NCBI RefSeq assembly: GCF_035916875.1
Contig: NZ_JAXUHN010000076.1
Span: 20,388-84,387, forward strand
Reading direction: 5' to 3'
Origin: Methylomicrobium sp035916875
GTDB lineage: Bacteria > Pseudomonadota > Gammaproteobacteria > Methylococcales > Methylomonadaceae
Length of the DNA stretch: 64,000 nt
Made by a program: the position numbers and the translations under genes. A model generated the notes under the pieces. That model saw nothing but the letters and a program-made list of their open reading frames with translations, ran no database searches and was not told the DNA's origin. Positions 25,801-35,277 of this stretch are shown here, one piece after another (within the stretch, counting starts at the first letter, position 1; each line of letters starts with the position of its first letter).

Positions 25801-28800
25801 AAAAGATGAGCCTCGTCCGGCTGGGTACGCAGATAATGCAGCTGCACATGGGCGTGAGTCCACGCCAGGGACGACACGCGGTCAAACGCCGCCGTATTGT
25901 GGTATTTGTCGGCCAACTCCTCCAGCACTTGGCGCGAAGCGGCGACCAGGGTCGTGAAGGTCACGTGTTCGGTTGCGCCTGCGGCGATGCGAATCCGTGT
26001 ACGCAAACTGAATATCGGATCGAGAACACTGCCAACCGTGTTGGTCAAAGGCCGCCCATCCCTCACCGCGATCGGTTCCCGCAGCGTTTGTCCACGCCCG
26101 ACAAAACGGGCCCGATCGGTTTCGTATTGGAGGCCGTCTCCGGCTCCGGAACAGGCCAGCACATGCGCCGCCCAGAGGGCCGGATCACTGTCCGCACGCT
26201 GGCGCCGCTGTGCGATCAGCGCACACGCCTGGGGAAAATACTCGGTCCGGACGAACAAGTTGGAAAAAGCCGGATGCGCGATGTCGGCCGGCAACGGTGC
26301 GAGTACGATCTCCGCGTAGGACGTGATCTCGATTTCCCGTGCCTGTATTCCATTGTTGGTCAGACTCAGGCGGCGAATTTCCGCATCATCCTCGGGCGAT
26401 ACGACGATCTCCAGAGTGCTGGTGATGCTGCCGTCCGTTCGGGTGATTCGGGCGCGATCTTCGGCAAAAAGTACCTCGTAGAGATCGGGCTCCAGCGTCG
26501 TCGGCTGGTAGCCGGCGGACCATACCTGCCCGCTTTCAATATCGCGCAAATAAATATAACTGCCCCACGCATCCCTCGTCACGTCTTCGCGCCAGCGTGT
26601 CACCGCCAGATTCTGGCAAAGGCTGTAACCCGATCCGGCGGCCGTAATCATCACCGCATAACGGCCGTTGGAGAGCAGATGCGAGGAAGGCACCGAAGAC
26701 GTAGGCGAAGGCGCGCGCCGGCTGGGCGGCTGCACCGATTCCTTGACTTCGGAAAGGTCCTGGAAGAGCGGTAAACTGCTGGTGTCCGCGCCGCGCGGAA
26801 TGCGCTCCTGCAGCAACAGGTCGGCAGCCTGGATCAGCGGTGCACGATGGAAACGATGGCGCATTCTACCGTCATGGACGGCATCGGAAATGGCTACCAG
26901 AGACATGCCCTGATGGTGGGCCATGTAACAACGCACCATCGCCACCTGCTGGCCTTCAGCAAGCCGGATCGGGGTGTAATCAAGTGCTTCGTAAAAGCCG
27001 AAAGGGCCTAGAGCCCCCTCTTTTTCCAGGCGCTGGAAGTTTTCCACGGCGGCATGCGGAAAGTACATCGCGGCCAAAGCGGTCGCGTAGGGGGCGATCA
27101 CCAGATTTTCACCGAGCCCTCGCTTCATTCCCAAACCAGGCACGCCAAAAGCAGAATATTGATAAGTGAAGAAAAGGTCGCGAACATTGAAGGCCGACTC
27201 GGAAACCCCCCACGGCACGCCGCGTTCTTTGCCATATTCGATCTGCCGCTTCACCACCAATCGGCAAGTCTGATCGAGCAAACTGTAACGTGGAGTATAG
27301 GTCACCAGAGAAGGCATCAGATATTCGAACATCGATCCCGACCACGACAGTAGCACGGTGCCATGCGCGGCGCGAGTCACCCGTCTTCCCAGGTGGAACC
27401 AGTGCATGCTCGGCACATCGCGCTTGGCGATCGCAATGAAACTGGAGAGGCGTGCTTCGGAGGCCAGCAGATCGTAATAGCTGTCATCGAGCGCCCCTTC
27501 CGTTACCCGATAACCCAGCGCAAACATATGCCGCGTCTTGTCATAGAGAAAGCGAAAATCCATTTCATGGAATAACGCATACAACTGTGCGGACAGGGAT
27601 TCCAGACGTTTTGTGAGCGCTTCGGCCTGGTCTCCGGCGCGTTGCAGCGTCATCGACAATGTTTCCAGACTCGCGGATGATGCCAAGAGCCCATGTGACG
27701 ATGCCTCAAGATGAGCCAAAGCCAATGCGTAGTTGTCGCCTAAGTCATGCAGGTGAGTATCTAGGCTCAACTGATTCCGGAACGCCTCAAGTTGAAGATA
27801 CTGCGTATCCGTTCCAGTCGAAGCATCCAGGTGTCCCATAAAATGGATCCAGGGAACCAGACTTTCCACATCGCGTACGTGAGAACGGATGTCCTCGCGC
27901 AGCAACGTCACCCACGCAAACACTTCGCTGTCTCTTGAATCGCCGCGTTCCGCAGAATAGGTGCGAGCCAGATCCTGCAGCGTGTCAACGCAGCCCGTCA
28001 ACTGCCGCCACAGGCGGCTCCATCCATCATAATCAACGGGATGACTTCCCAAAAGTGTCCCGAGGAAGACACCTTGTTGTCGCAGTTCTTTCAGACTCAC
28101 GGTGAGCGTACGCCGGTCATCGCTAATATTGGCGAGCGCGGCCATCAGCAATCGATGCGTATCCGTAAGCCCCAGCAATGCCGTGGAAAATGAAAGCGGC
28201 CGATTCAATGTTTCCCGGCAGGTCTGAGCCAGCGCCAGTAAATGCCCTGCCAGGTTGCCGCTGTCCACGGTCGAGACATAGCGGGGTTCCAGCATGTGCA
28301 GATCGTGAGTATCGTACCAATTGTAAAAATGGCCGTGCAGTCGCGGCAGCGCGATCAGTGTCGTCAGCGTGGCTTCGAGTCGGTCAACGGTATCACTTAA
28401 TCCCAGCCAGCCGAAATCCCGGGCGGTTACCACGGACAACAGATACAGACCGAAATTGGTCGGCGAACTGCGATGAGCGATAACCGGTTGCGGGTCTTCC
28501 TGAAAATTATCGGGCGGCAAATAGTTTTCTTCCCGGGTCACGAAGGTCGTGAAAAAGCGCCAGATACGCCTTCCGACCAAGCGAAGCTGCACACTATCCT
28601 CGGGTTGTAGCGACTCATCCAGATCCAGTTTTGGCGGAAGGCTCAACGCGCGGGCGATGACCGGCGCCAGCCACCATAAGAGTAAAAACGGCGCCGCAAA
28701 CTGGATTCCGGCCGGATTGAAAATCAGCACAATAGCGCCGGCGCCGACAGCGACCGTAGACGAGATGCCCAAGGGGCGGATCAGATTCTTCATCGCATGA

Positions 28801-31577
28801 CCTGCCGCGGTCTTTGCCTGCAGGGCAGTGGTCCATGTCAGTAATCGACGACGGGTAATGAATAGCCGTACCAAGGTGCTGACGATGGCGTCGGTCATCT
28901 GCCAGGCGTGCTGGGCAAGCAAGGTCAGCTCCACCAGAGCGTTGCCTAATCCCCATAACACATTCTCACCCGTTGTGCGAAGATGGGTCATTAACGAAGT
29001 GCCACGACGCGGAAACGCGAATCCACTTGTGATGGCCAGGATGGCGGGAAATGCCAACGCCGCCAGGACGAAACCCATCAGCATCACCTGCGGTGCATTC
29101 GGGATAGCCCAGGCGGCGACCAGTGCGGCGAAGGCTCCCGGAGCCGATAGGGATCGGCGCAAATTGTCGAGCATCTTCCAGCGCCCGATCATCGGCATAT
29201 CCTTGCCGCGAGGTCCAAATATCCAGGGTAACAGCTGCCAATCGCCACGCGCCCAACGGTGCTGCCGCGATGCCGCAACCTCCGTGTGGGAAGGAAATTC
29301 CTCGAACAACTCGATATCGCTGACCAGCGCGCAACGCGCGAATACGCTCTCGAACAAGTCATGACTGAGCTGGGTGTTTTCCGGTACGCGTCCGGCCAGC
29401 GCGGCTTCAAACGCGTCCACATCATATAAACCCTTGCCGCTGTAGGTTCCCAGCCCGAATAAATCCTGATAAAGTTCGGATACTGTGCTGGAGTAAGGGT
29501 CGGTGCCGGAAGCACCGGCAAAAATCCGGTGAAACATCGAGCGTTCCTGCCGATGCGGCAAGGTCGGCGTCACGCGTGGCTGGATAATGCCGTAGCCATC
29601 CACGACACACCGGGTACTCGGATCGACCACCGGTTGGTTCAGCGGATGGGCGGCCACTCCCACCAAGTTTGATACGAGCCCCATGGGCATCTTGGTGTCG
29701 GCATCAAGGGTAATGACATAACGAACACCGGAAGGAACGGCTGCCGGCTTGCCATCGATCGGCAAAAAAGACGTATCAACCGCGCCACGCAGCAAGCGGT
29801 TAAACTCGTGCAGCTTGCCGCGCTTGCGTTCCCAGCCCATCCATTTGCCTTCGCCTGGGTTCCATAAGCGCTTGCGGTGAAATACAAAAAAGCGTTGCTC
29901 TCCGTATTTGGCGTTAAGCGCGGCCACCGCGGCAACCGCACTGTTCAGCAGCCGCGCATCGTTCGGCATCGTTTCCTGCTCCGCATCGCTCCAATCCGAC
30001 AACAAGGCAAAGCGCACCTCGCCGTCCGGATTGGACAGATAGCGGATCCCCATCTGCTCGATTTGCTCCTTTACCCCGGTCTCGCTCACGAACATTGTCG
30101 GTACAACCACGAACGTGCTCAGAGCCTGCGGTACGCCGTCCTTCAGGTCGAGTCGCGGCAGGTGACACGGAGGAAGACCCGCAATGATGAGCCGATTAAC
30201 AAGGCCGACGGCGATATCCGCCGCGGGGAAGACATTGAACAAAGCAAGTAGGAACAGCTGAAATCCGCCGAGACTTGCCGCTAAGCTTGCGCCCAAAGGC
30301 AGTGCGAGCAGCAACCCTGTCAACAGGACGACACTGCCGGCGTAAGTGAACCCCGCATTGGCGACATAGGCACGCAGCAAGCATTGTTTGAACGAAGGTC
30401 GAAAATCGACTTCCCGTTCGAACGCGTAACGGCCGGCGCCGATCAAATAGTAACCCGGCTCGGACTGCCGTATGCCGATTGCAGATTGTTCAGTGGCGCG
30501 CTGAACTTTAGCGATGACCCGGCGAGCAATCTCCACCTCGGAATACGGCGAACGCTTGGCGAGATCCTCGATCGCGTGGCGATAACGGTCGCGAGTCAGA
30601 AAATCCATCGCCATGTAGCCGTCGTGAGCGCGCAGGCACTCGTCCACCAGGCTCACGTCCTCGACGAACTGAGGCCATTCGAACGCAGAAATAGCGCGCA
30701 TGCTGAGGATGATGTTGCGGACCGTCAGGTTATCGGCGATCTGCTCGGCGTGTTCCCGATGCACGATTTCATCCAGACTGACGCCTTGCTCGCTGAGCCA
30801 TTCATTCAGGAAATCGAAGGTAAGTTCGGCGCCCGGATGCGGATCATGCAACCGTTGCAGGATTTGCACCGCGTACGCCTGACGCAGCGGAGCGGCGGGT
30901 AATATCGCCGCTGGGAATGAAGGGTCCGGTTTATCGGTTTGGGCGATGATTTGTTCAATCTGATCGACGAATTCGTCCGCCAGTCGGCGACCGGTTTGCG
31001 AGCGCATGGTGCGAACCGCCAGACGGCGCAGATTTTCGACCAGCAAGACGCGTAACGTACTCGGTATCGCCCAGAGTTCACCGAGGGTGAGAGGATCGAC
31101 GCTTTGATACGCCCGCACGAAAAGCGTCAGCAACTCCGGGGCAAAGCGGCTGTCGGTATGGGCCACCAGGGCCCAGGCGATGCCGTAGACGCGAGGAAAG
31201 CCTGCGAGAAAGCCATCGGCCAACTTGGGCAACTCCCGGTAATAGTTCTCGGGAAAATCGATGTGGATGTCGCTGATCTGCTCTTCGATGACATGGAAAT
31301 TATCCAGCAGCCATTCCGCCGCCGGCGTGATCGCATGCTGCTCGGCGACCGCCTTGGCGACAGCTTCATAGGCATCGAGCAGCACCCGGTTATTCTCGCG
31401 CACCCGCGGAATCAGTTTTCGCCCCTGTTTACTGCTACTGACTTTTTGCGCTTGCGCCAAACTGACCGCATGCTGCTCGAGCCGTTCGGTACTGAACAGC
31501 TCGAAGCGGATGGGCGCCTCATCATTTCCCGGATGATCAACTCTAGCGTGCCGTCTTTGTTCTCGTTGCTTTGCCAT
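22854..31577 (-). CDS. ndvB: Cyclic beta-1,2-glucan synthase (NdvB/ChvB type)
   Basis: This is a 2907-residue membrane enzyme, the full family length. In order it has: a cytoplasmic N-terminus; transmembrane segments around 412-460; the GT84 glycosyltransferase with YVITLDADTKMP (about 625) and RQHRWARGDWQLLPW (about 775); further transmembrane segments around 810-855 and 936-980; a glycoamylase-like domain (about 1300-1500); and two carbohydrate-binding/phosphorylase GH94 regions ending in GLPLMGSGDWNDGMN (about 2585) and WYTGAAGWYYRAGMEWILG. It polymerises UDP-glucose, cyclises the chain and trims it by phosphorolysis, giving osmoregulated periplasmic glucans. No cgt/ndvA exporter is nearby. 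Confidence 0.95.
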   Translation of the reverse strand: MAKQREQRRHARVDHPGNDEAPIRFELFSTERLEQHAVSLAQAQKVSSSKQGRKLIPRVRENNRVLLDAYEAVAKAVAEQHAITPAAEWLLDNFHVIEEQISDIHIDFPENYYRELPKLADGFLAGFPRVYGIAWALVAHTDSRFAPELLTLFVRAYQSVDPLTLGELWAIPSTLRVLLVENLRRLAVRTMRSQTGRRLADEFVDQIEQIIAQTDKPDPSFPAAILPAAPLRQAYAVQILQRLHDPHPGAELTFDFLNEWLSEQGVSLDEIVHREHAEQIADNLTVRNIILSMRAISAFEWPQFVEDVSLVDECLRAHDGYMAMDFLTRDRYRHAIEDLAKRSPYSEVEIARRVIAKVQRATEQSAIGIRQSEPGYYLIGAGRYAFEREVDFRPSFKQCLLRAYVANAGFTYAGSVVLLTGLLLALPLGASLAASLGGFQLFLLALFNVFPAADIAVGLVNRLIIAGLPPCHLPRLDLKDGVPQALSTFVVVPTMFVSETGVKEQIEQMGIRYLSNPDGEVRFALLSDWSDAEQETMPNDARLLNSAVAAVAALNAKYGEQRFFVFHRKRLWNPGEGKWMGWERKRGKLHEFNRLLRGAVDTSFLPIDGKPAAVPSGVRYVITLDADTKMPMGLVSNLVGVAAHPLNQPVVDPSTRCVVDGYGIIQPRVTPTLPHRQERSMFHRIFAGASGTDPYSSTVSELYQDLFGLGTYSGKGLYDVDAFEAALAGRVPENTQLSHDLFESVFARCALVSDIELFEEFPSHTEVAASRQHRWARGDWQLLPWIFGPRGKDMPMIGRWKMLDNLRRSLSAPGAFAALVAAWAIPNAPQVMLMGFVLAALAFPAILAITSGFAFPRRGTSLMTHLRTTGENVLWGLGNALVELTLLAQHAWQMTDAIVSTLVRLFITRRRLLTWTTALQAKTAAGHAMKNLIRPLGISSTVAVGAGAIVLIFNPAGIQFAAPFLLLWWLAPVIARALSLPPKLDLDESLQPEDSVQLRLVGRRIWRFFTTFVTREENYLPPDNFQEDPQPVIAHRSSPTNFGLYLLSVVTARDFGWLGLSDTVDRLEATLTTLIALPRLHGHFYNWYDTHDLHMLEPRYVSTVDSGNLAGHLLALAQTCRETLNRPLSFSTALLGLTDTHRLLMAALANISDDRRTLTVSLKELRQQGVFLGTLLGSHPVDYDGWSRLWRQLTGCVDTLQDLARTYSAERGDSRDSEVFAWVTLLREDIRSHVRDVESLVPWIHFMGHLDASTGTDTQYLQLEAFRNQLSLDTHLHDLGDNYALALAHLEASSHGLLASSASLETLSMTLQRAGDQAEALTKRLESLSAQLYALFHEMDFRFLYDKTRHMFALGYRVTEGALDDSYYDLLASEARLSSFIAIAKRDVPSMHWFHLGRRVTRAAHGTVLLSWSGSMFEYLMPSLVTYTPRYSLLDQTCRLVVKRQIEYGKERGVPWGVSESAFNVRDLFFTYQYSAFGVPGLGMKRGLGENLVIAPYATALAAMYFPHAAVENFQRLEKEGALGPFGFYEALDYTPIRLAEGQQVAMVRCYMAHHQGMSLVAISDAVHDGRMRHRFHRAPLIQAADLLLQERIPRGADTSSLPLFQDLSEVKESVQPPSRRAPSPTSSVPSSHLLSNGRYAVMITAAGSGYSLCQNLAVTRWREDVTRDAWGSYIYLRDIESGQVWSAGYQPTTLEPDLYEVLFAEDRARITRTDGSITSTLEIVVSPEDDAEIRRLSLTNNGIQAREIEITSYAEIVLAPLPADIAHPAFSNLFVRTEYFPQACALIAQRRQRADSDPALWAAHVLACSGAGDGLQYETDRARFVGRGQTLREPIAVRDGRPLTNTVGSVLDPIFSLRTRIRIAAGATEHVTFTTLVAASRQVLEELADKYHNTAAFDRVSSLAWTHAHVQLHYLRTQPDEAHLFQDLANRLVYADPSLRSAGRLMQMNTLNVTSLWQYGISGDRPIVLLRVSEPEDLILVEQLLRAHEYWRMKGLAADVVILNEKEFSYAGDLQTLLEGMVREKQALWFHQEHKIQGAIFVLRGDQLSAEERRMLQSVARAVLVSNRGTLAEQLLRHPRPAADFVAPKALTTSGMDSLPLSVPPLEFFNGLGGFAEDGREYVIVLDKGQWTPAPWINVIANPEFGFMVSELGSGCTWCGNSRENQLTPWSNDPVGDPPGEVFYLRDDETNDLWSPTALPIRVENASYVIRHGQGYSRFEHASHGIHSDLLQFVSPDDPVKISSLTLTNVSGRIRRLTIASYVEWVLGASRSVAAPHVITELDPETGALFAVNPWDIEFGQRIAFADLAGLQTGWTTNRPEFIGRNGSLDAPAGMLSPKALKKRVGAGLDPCAALATVIELEPNGRAEIVFLLGQGNDRVHASELVRRYRTTDVATLFTQVKQSWEQVLDKVQVKTPDRELDLLLNRWLLYQALSCRMWARAAFYQVGGAFGFRDQLQDSMALALARPDLVRAHLLRAASRQFVEGDVQHWWHPPTGRGVRTHFSDDLVWLPYAASHYIKVSGDAAVLDEMITFLEGAQLEPGQDDAYYEPTQSPQHATLFEHCARTLDLSLKTGVHGLPLMGSGDWNDGMNRVGNQGKGESVWMAWFLFATLSEFASVAEGRGEHDRASRWREHAGQLKTAVEAEGWDGAWYRRAFFDDGSPLGSAANAECRIDSIAQSWGVISGAAENERARRAMNSVREYLVRYGDDLVLLFTPPFDKTERDPGYIKSYPPGVRENGGQYTHAAIWAVIAYALLGEGDQAAELLRMLNPINRTATRAGVYAYKVEPYVLAADIYAEPPHVRRGGWTWYTGAAGWYYRAGMEWILGFQVLAGQLVFDPCIPRGWRSYNISYQYGNTRYAITVENPNGVERGIALIELDGEALANGNGIILQDDGGLHRVRVVLG

Positions 31578-31713
31578 GGTTTTTATTCTCCGAGCCTAAA
31601 TAAAATTTAGCTTCCTGACAAACAACGCGGATAGAGTCTTTCACTCATTCGAATGAGACCACTCGTATCGGCTTTGGCTGAAAAAGTGAAAACGGGTCGA
31701 TATTGTTTTACGG

Positions 31714-31872
31714 CTAGATGATTCCCAATATAACCAAGACCAGTATAATGATCAAAACGGTGCCCAGCCCGCCAGTGGGTCCATACCCCCACTCCCGGCT
31801 ATGTGGCCAGATGGGAATGACGCCAAGCAGCATCAGGACAAGAATGACGAGTAAAATTGTGCCAATTGACAT
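31714..31872 (-). CDS. DUF3309 family small membrane protein
   Basis: This is a 52-residue protein too short for usual gene calling. It starts MSIGTILLVILVLMLLGVIP, continues IWPHSREWGYGPTGGLGTV and ends ILVLVILGII. This two-helix layout with a WPHSRxWGYGPxGG loop is the DUF3309 signature. A GGAGGG ribosome site lies before the ATG. It sits between the DUF3096 gene and ndvB, all on the minus strand, and may be in one transcript from predicted promoter site 4. Confidence 0.85.
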   Translation of the reverse strand: MSIGTILLVILVLMLLGVIPIWPHSREWGYGPTGGLGTVLIIILVLVILGII

Positions 31873-31954
31873 GGTAGCCCTCCTATTAGACAAAGAAAGT
31901 TAAACTGAAAACTTCGCCAAAATTGCGTGGCCTTGGCTCCTGCGGCCTATCTCC

Positions 31955-32095
31955 TTATGTTGGGCTTTGATGTATGAGACCCAAGATACCCACAACAATC
32001 AAATACACGGCAACGAAATAATTTAAAAACCTCGGCACCAGCAAAATTAATATCCCTATCACAAGCGCCAATAGGGGTTCGATTGCGATATTCAT
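31955..32095 (-). CDS. DUF3096 family small membrane protein
   Basis: This is a 46-residue protein: MNIAIEPLLALVIGILILLV, then PRFLNYFVAVYLIVVGILGL and IHQSPT. Two helices joined by the PRxLNY turn match DUF3096. GGAGGG lies 6-7 nt before the ATG. Predicted promoter site 4 lies only about 30 bp upstream of the start codon, giving a short leader. Confidence 0.85.
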   Translation of the reverse strand: MNIAIEPLLALVIGILILLVPRFLNYFVAVYLIVVGILGLIHQSPT

Positions 32096-32123
32096 GACAG
32101 CCCTCCTCTAGTGAATGCAAAAA

Positions 32124-32169
32124 AGTTTATCCGGAAGATCGAATGTAGTCTGTACGGTATCGTACATAA
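32124..32169 (-). promoter_or_regulatory. Class II Crp/Fnr-type promoter, site 4 (DUF3096-DUF3309, perhaps ndvB)
   Basis: The motif is at 32148-32169, identical over 22 bp to site 5. A -10-like TAAACT on the minus strand at 32129-32124 lies exactly 18 nt away. The predicted transcript starts near 32117, about 20 nt before the DUF3096 ATG, and could continue through DUF3309 to ndvB; no strong terminator is visible between them. Confidence 0.75.
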
Positions 32170-32466
32170 GACCACTGGCGATCCCTGGAACCCGTCCCTC
32201 GCACAAGACCGCCTTTGGCTCACTTGAATGGGTAAGCCAGGAAATTTCTTCTGACCCAGGCGAGGGGAAGCAAATCGACTGTACCTTAAAACCCAGGAAG
32301 ACCCATCCGGTGGTATTATGTCGTTATGACTTGAATCCAAGGATTAATTCCAATTGAATCGTTTTATACGGCTTCATGTCGGACTTTGCATAGGTCCTTA
32401 CCCTCATCCGGAACATAAAAAATGAAACGGATTCAGAGATTCCATGCCATCCTCTAGGCAACTACT

Positions 32467-33246
32467 TTGAACAAGCTTAATGACCGCGACCTTCTGGAAG
32501 CGAACCGGAATTTCTATGAACCCCTCTGGCGTGATGCCCGACTGGTTGAACCGGAGCGTTACAACACCTGGCCATTGATCAGCCCACTGGTAGCCAGGGC
32601 GACTCGTCGCCTGGAAGTGGCGCCTGGGTTACGGCCACGGTTGCCCGTTGACGGCACCGCTTTTGTCGACATCAGTATGAATGCGTTGACAAAACTGGCC
32701 GCCTGCGGAGGGAGGCCGGTGCTGGCCCCGATTGGCAGATTGCCCTTTGCCGACAGAACCTTTGATTTGTTGTGTGCCCTCGATATTATCGAACACGTGG
32801 ATGATGATCGGAGGGCCATGGCGGAGTTGGCTCGTGTCGCCACCATGGGCGCGACCTTGTTGCTGTCAACGCCGCTGCATCCCGAGATGTGGACGCCTTT
32901 TGACGATTTCGTCGGCCATCGACGGCGCTATGAACCGAAGCAGATCCAGACGCTGTTGCAGCACCATGGCTTTACCATAGAACGGAGTGCCGTCTTCGGC
33001 ATGCAGCCCAGTTCCTCATGGCTGCTGGATCTCGGTATGTGGTTTTTGACGCATCGCAGAGAGAAAGCCATGAAGTGGTATAACCGGGTCATGCCGTATA
33101 CAATGCGTTTGCAGAAACCCCTCCAGCTTCATGAAGGCCTGATCAATACGGATGGGGTAGGCGAGATCCTACTCGTCTGCAGCAAGCGTGTGGCCTCCGG
33201 TGATACTCGCCCAAAGTGCGGTCAAATGAGCTTCCGCGCTGGGTAG
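32467..33246 (+). CDS. Class I SAM-dependent methyltransferase
   Basis: The protein has 259 residues. A Methyltransf_11-like core is present, with FVDISMNALTKLAACG (post-I), GRLPFADRTFDLLCALDIIEHVDDDRR (split; motif II region with the acidic DIIEH) and LLLSTPLHPEMW. The usual glycine-rich motif I is atypical. The C-terminal part with two hydrophobic patches resembles methyltransferases acting on lipid or glycan intermediates. The substrate is unknown. The frame opens with TTG 32467; no ATG in frame precedes the conserved region, so a TTG start is likely. Confidence 0.75.
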   Translation: MNKLNDRDLLEANRNFYEPLWRDARLVEPERYNTWPLISPLVARATRRLEVAPGLRPRLPVDGTAFVDISMNALTKLAACGGRPVLAPIGRLPFADRTFDLLCALDIIEHVDDDRRAMAELARVATMGATLLLSTPLHPEMWTPFDDFVGHRRRYEPKQIQTLLQHHGFTIERSAVFGMQPSSSWLLDLGMWFLTHRREKAMKWYNRVMPYTMRLQKPLQLHEGLINTDGVGEILLVCSKRVASGDTRPKCGQMSFRAG

Positions 33247-33609
33247 TCTCGCACACGGGGCGAACCTTAACGTCATGAAGGAAACCAAAGTAACGTCTTA
33301 GGATTTTATCAACAATAACTTCCCGATATAATGCTGGTTCCCAACGTCAACATTGGGACGAAATCCTTAATCCATGTGAGCCAGGAAAGTCTGTTAAGCC
33401 TTCAGCAAACCATCGGTACCGTGCCAAAACATTTCCCCATATCCAAAGTCCACCGGAAAAAGCTGGAATTACGCTAGTTCCAACCCAGCCCATAAGCTTC
33501 TGAACTTTAATGGCTGCGATGACATCATATTTTCCAGTTAGCGAAACCTCCAACATGGCTGTTCAGGGCGGTTGGCTGTGTTTAACGTTAGACGGGAGGA
33601 GGACTCTGT
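33247..33609. other. Gap with a possible gene fragment
   Basis: A 69-codon minus-strand frame (33347-33556) reads VQKLMGWVGTSVIPAFSGGL and ARYRWFAEGLTDFPGSHGLR. It looks protein-like but has no ribosome site and no family I can name, so it may be a relic. An imperfect hairpin (CCCAA/TTGGG) lies near 33340-33358. Confidence 0.3.
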
Positions 33610-34266
33610 ATGCGTAGATTATTTTCAGCGCCGGTGCGTGATCAATCGCAACAGGAAGAAATCGCGAACAGCGTCAGCCATGGTCTTGGACTGGTCGCGG
33701 CCCTGTTGGGAGCACCGTTTCTGATCAGGCATGCGGCACGCCACGGCAATTCAGAATTCATGATCGGCGCGAGCCTCTTCGCATCGACCATGGTGCTGCT
33801 TTATCTTCTCTCGACCTTCTATCATGCTTTACCGATAGGGAGAGCCAAGCGCGTATTTCGCGCATTCGAGCAAGGTGTGATCTTCATCTTCATCGCCAGC
33901 ACCTATACACCGTTCACACTTGGGGTTCTTCACGGCACTTGGGGCTGGACGCTTCTCAGCCTTATTTGGGGGCTTGCAACGATCGGGGTTGCACTGGTGG
34001 TATTCGATAAAATGTCCCATCCAATGGTCCCTACCGGTATTTATCTGCTCATGGGATGGCTGATCGTAATCGCATTCGATCCCTTGTTTGCGTTTGTGCC
34101 ACAAACCGGCGTGCTCTTGCTGATTGCGGGAGGCGTGGCTTACACCGTAGGCGTAGCTTTTCTGGCAATCGATTCTCACCTGCGGTATGGGCATTTAATA
34201 TGGCACTTGTGCGTTATCGCGGGTAGTACATGCCATTACTTCGCGGTGCTTTGGTACGCAGCCTAA
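33610..34266 (+). CDS. Hemolysin III family protein (TrhA/PAQR type)
   Basis: The 218-residue protein has seven transmembrane segments. Family markers are EEIANSVSHGLGLVAALLG at the N-terminus, YLLSTFYHALP, and the C-terminal His-rich LRYGHLIWHLCVIAGSTCHYF. Members of the PAQR superfamily share these His residues, which bind zinc. TrhA has been linked to membrane fluidity control. GGGAGGAGG just before the ATG gives a strong ribosome site. It stands alone between two intergenic regions. Confidence 0.92.
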   Translation: MRRLFSAPVRDQSQQEEIANSVSHGLGLVAALLGAPFLIRHAARHGNSEFMIGASLFASTMVLLYLLSTFYHALPIGRAKRVFRAFEQGVIFIFIASTYTPFTLGVLHGTWGWTLLSLIWGLATIGVALVVFDKMSHPMVPTGIYLLMGWLIVIAFDPLFAFVPQTGVLLLIAGGVAYTVGVAFLAIDSHLRYGHLIWHLCVIAGSTCHYFAVLWYAA

Positions 34267-34540
34267 CACTGACTCTGGCGCTGCGGTGTCATGCCGGATT
34301 CAACTGTTATGACACATCCGCCGGCGTGCGACTGGGGAGCTTTATGAAGATAAGCCTTAAATGATAATCTTTATCCACTGAATTTATTGGATGATAGGAT
34401 TGTCGTAGCCAGGTAACAATTTGTTAAGTTCCACATTCTTGCCGTAAACACGGACGGCAGCGAGGTCAGCATCACGGCCGTTCTGGTATGCCGGGCATAT
34501 CAAAACCCGCTCATTCTCTGAAATTCGAGGAATTAGAATT

Positions 34541-35152
34541 ATGAAGCCATCACAATTTCGTCCGTCTACCGGATTATCCATCTGCACATCGCTCCTGGCG
34601 TGGGCATGCTTAGCTCCAGTGCATGCGCAGGAAACCGAAATCCCTCTCGAGACTCAAAAGAAGCAGATCGAACTCGATAGAAAACAGCTCGATCTGGATA
34701 AGAAGCAGTTGGAGTTGCAACGCAAGCAATTGCAGATCGAGGAATCCGCTCGCAAGGAGCTTCAGCTGAAGGAAACAGAAAAAGCCGTCACCATGAAACT
34801 CGAAGGCGACGTGGTTTTTGATTTCGGTAAAGCCGAGATCAAGTCCAAGGCGGAGCAGACTCTCGACAAGGTCGGAACAGTGATCGCACAGTTCCCCGAG
34901 GGCAAGGTGCTCATCGAAGGATACACCGATTCCAAAGGCTCGCAGAGAGTAAACCTCGATCTTTCAAAACGGCGCGCCGAGGCGGTGAAAGACTGGCTGG
35001 TTAAAAAGAAAGGCGTTGCCGAATCGATCATCACGACCGCCGGCTTCGGTGAGACGAAGCCCGTTGCGCCGAACACCAACCCCGACGGTAGCGACAACCC
35101 GCAAGGTCGACAGCAGAATCGGCGCGTCGAAATCACGGTCGAAAAGAATTGA
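34541..35152 (+). CDS. OmpA-family protein with coiled-coil N-terminus
   Basis: The protein has 203 residues: a signal peptide (cleavage near VHAQ/E), a strongly heptadic charged region (LDRKQLDLDKKQLELQRKQL, about 45-80) and an OmpA_C peptidoglycan-binding domain (about 85-203). The last has VVFDFGKAEIKSKAEQTLDK, GYTDSKGSQRVNLDLSKRRA and QGRQQNRRVEI. The domain contains the conserved Asp and Arg that clamp the diaminopimelate peptide. It probably tethers the outer envelope to the wall. AGGA lies about 10 nt before the ATG. Confidence 0.88.
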   Translation: MKPSQFRPSTGLSICTSLLAWACLAPVHAQETEIPLETQKKQIELDRKQLDLDKKQLELQRKQLQIEESARKELQLKETEKAVTMKLEGDVVFDFGKAEIKSKAEQTLDKVGTVIAQFPEGKVLIEGYTDSKGSQRVNLDLSKRRAEAVKDWLVKKKGVAESIITTAGFGETKPVAPNTNPDGSDNPQGRQQNRRVEITVEKN

Positions 35153-35277
35153 GCGAAATTTATGTAGGTGTCGAGCCACACGAGGCGCCAAACGCGTCAT
35201 GGCGGAAGCAGTTGACGTGCGGGCGGTAAGCAAGGAAGAGCGTTGCTCACCCTAACTGACTTACGCCACTTTGTTAA

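Noticed and set aside
25701..26774. Long plus-strand frame opposite ndvB
   Set aside because: It is antisense to a well-conserved glycosyltransferase gene, lacks a ribosome site and has an Arg/Gly/His-rich shadow composition.
34384..34587. Minus-strand frame ending NKLLPGYDNPIIQ
   Set aside because: It reads protein-like at the end but starts inside the OmpA-like gene and has no ribosome site; at most an old relic.
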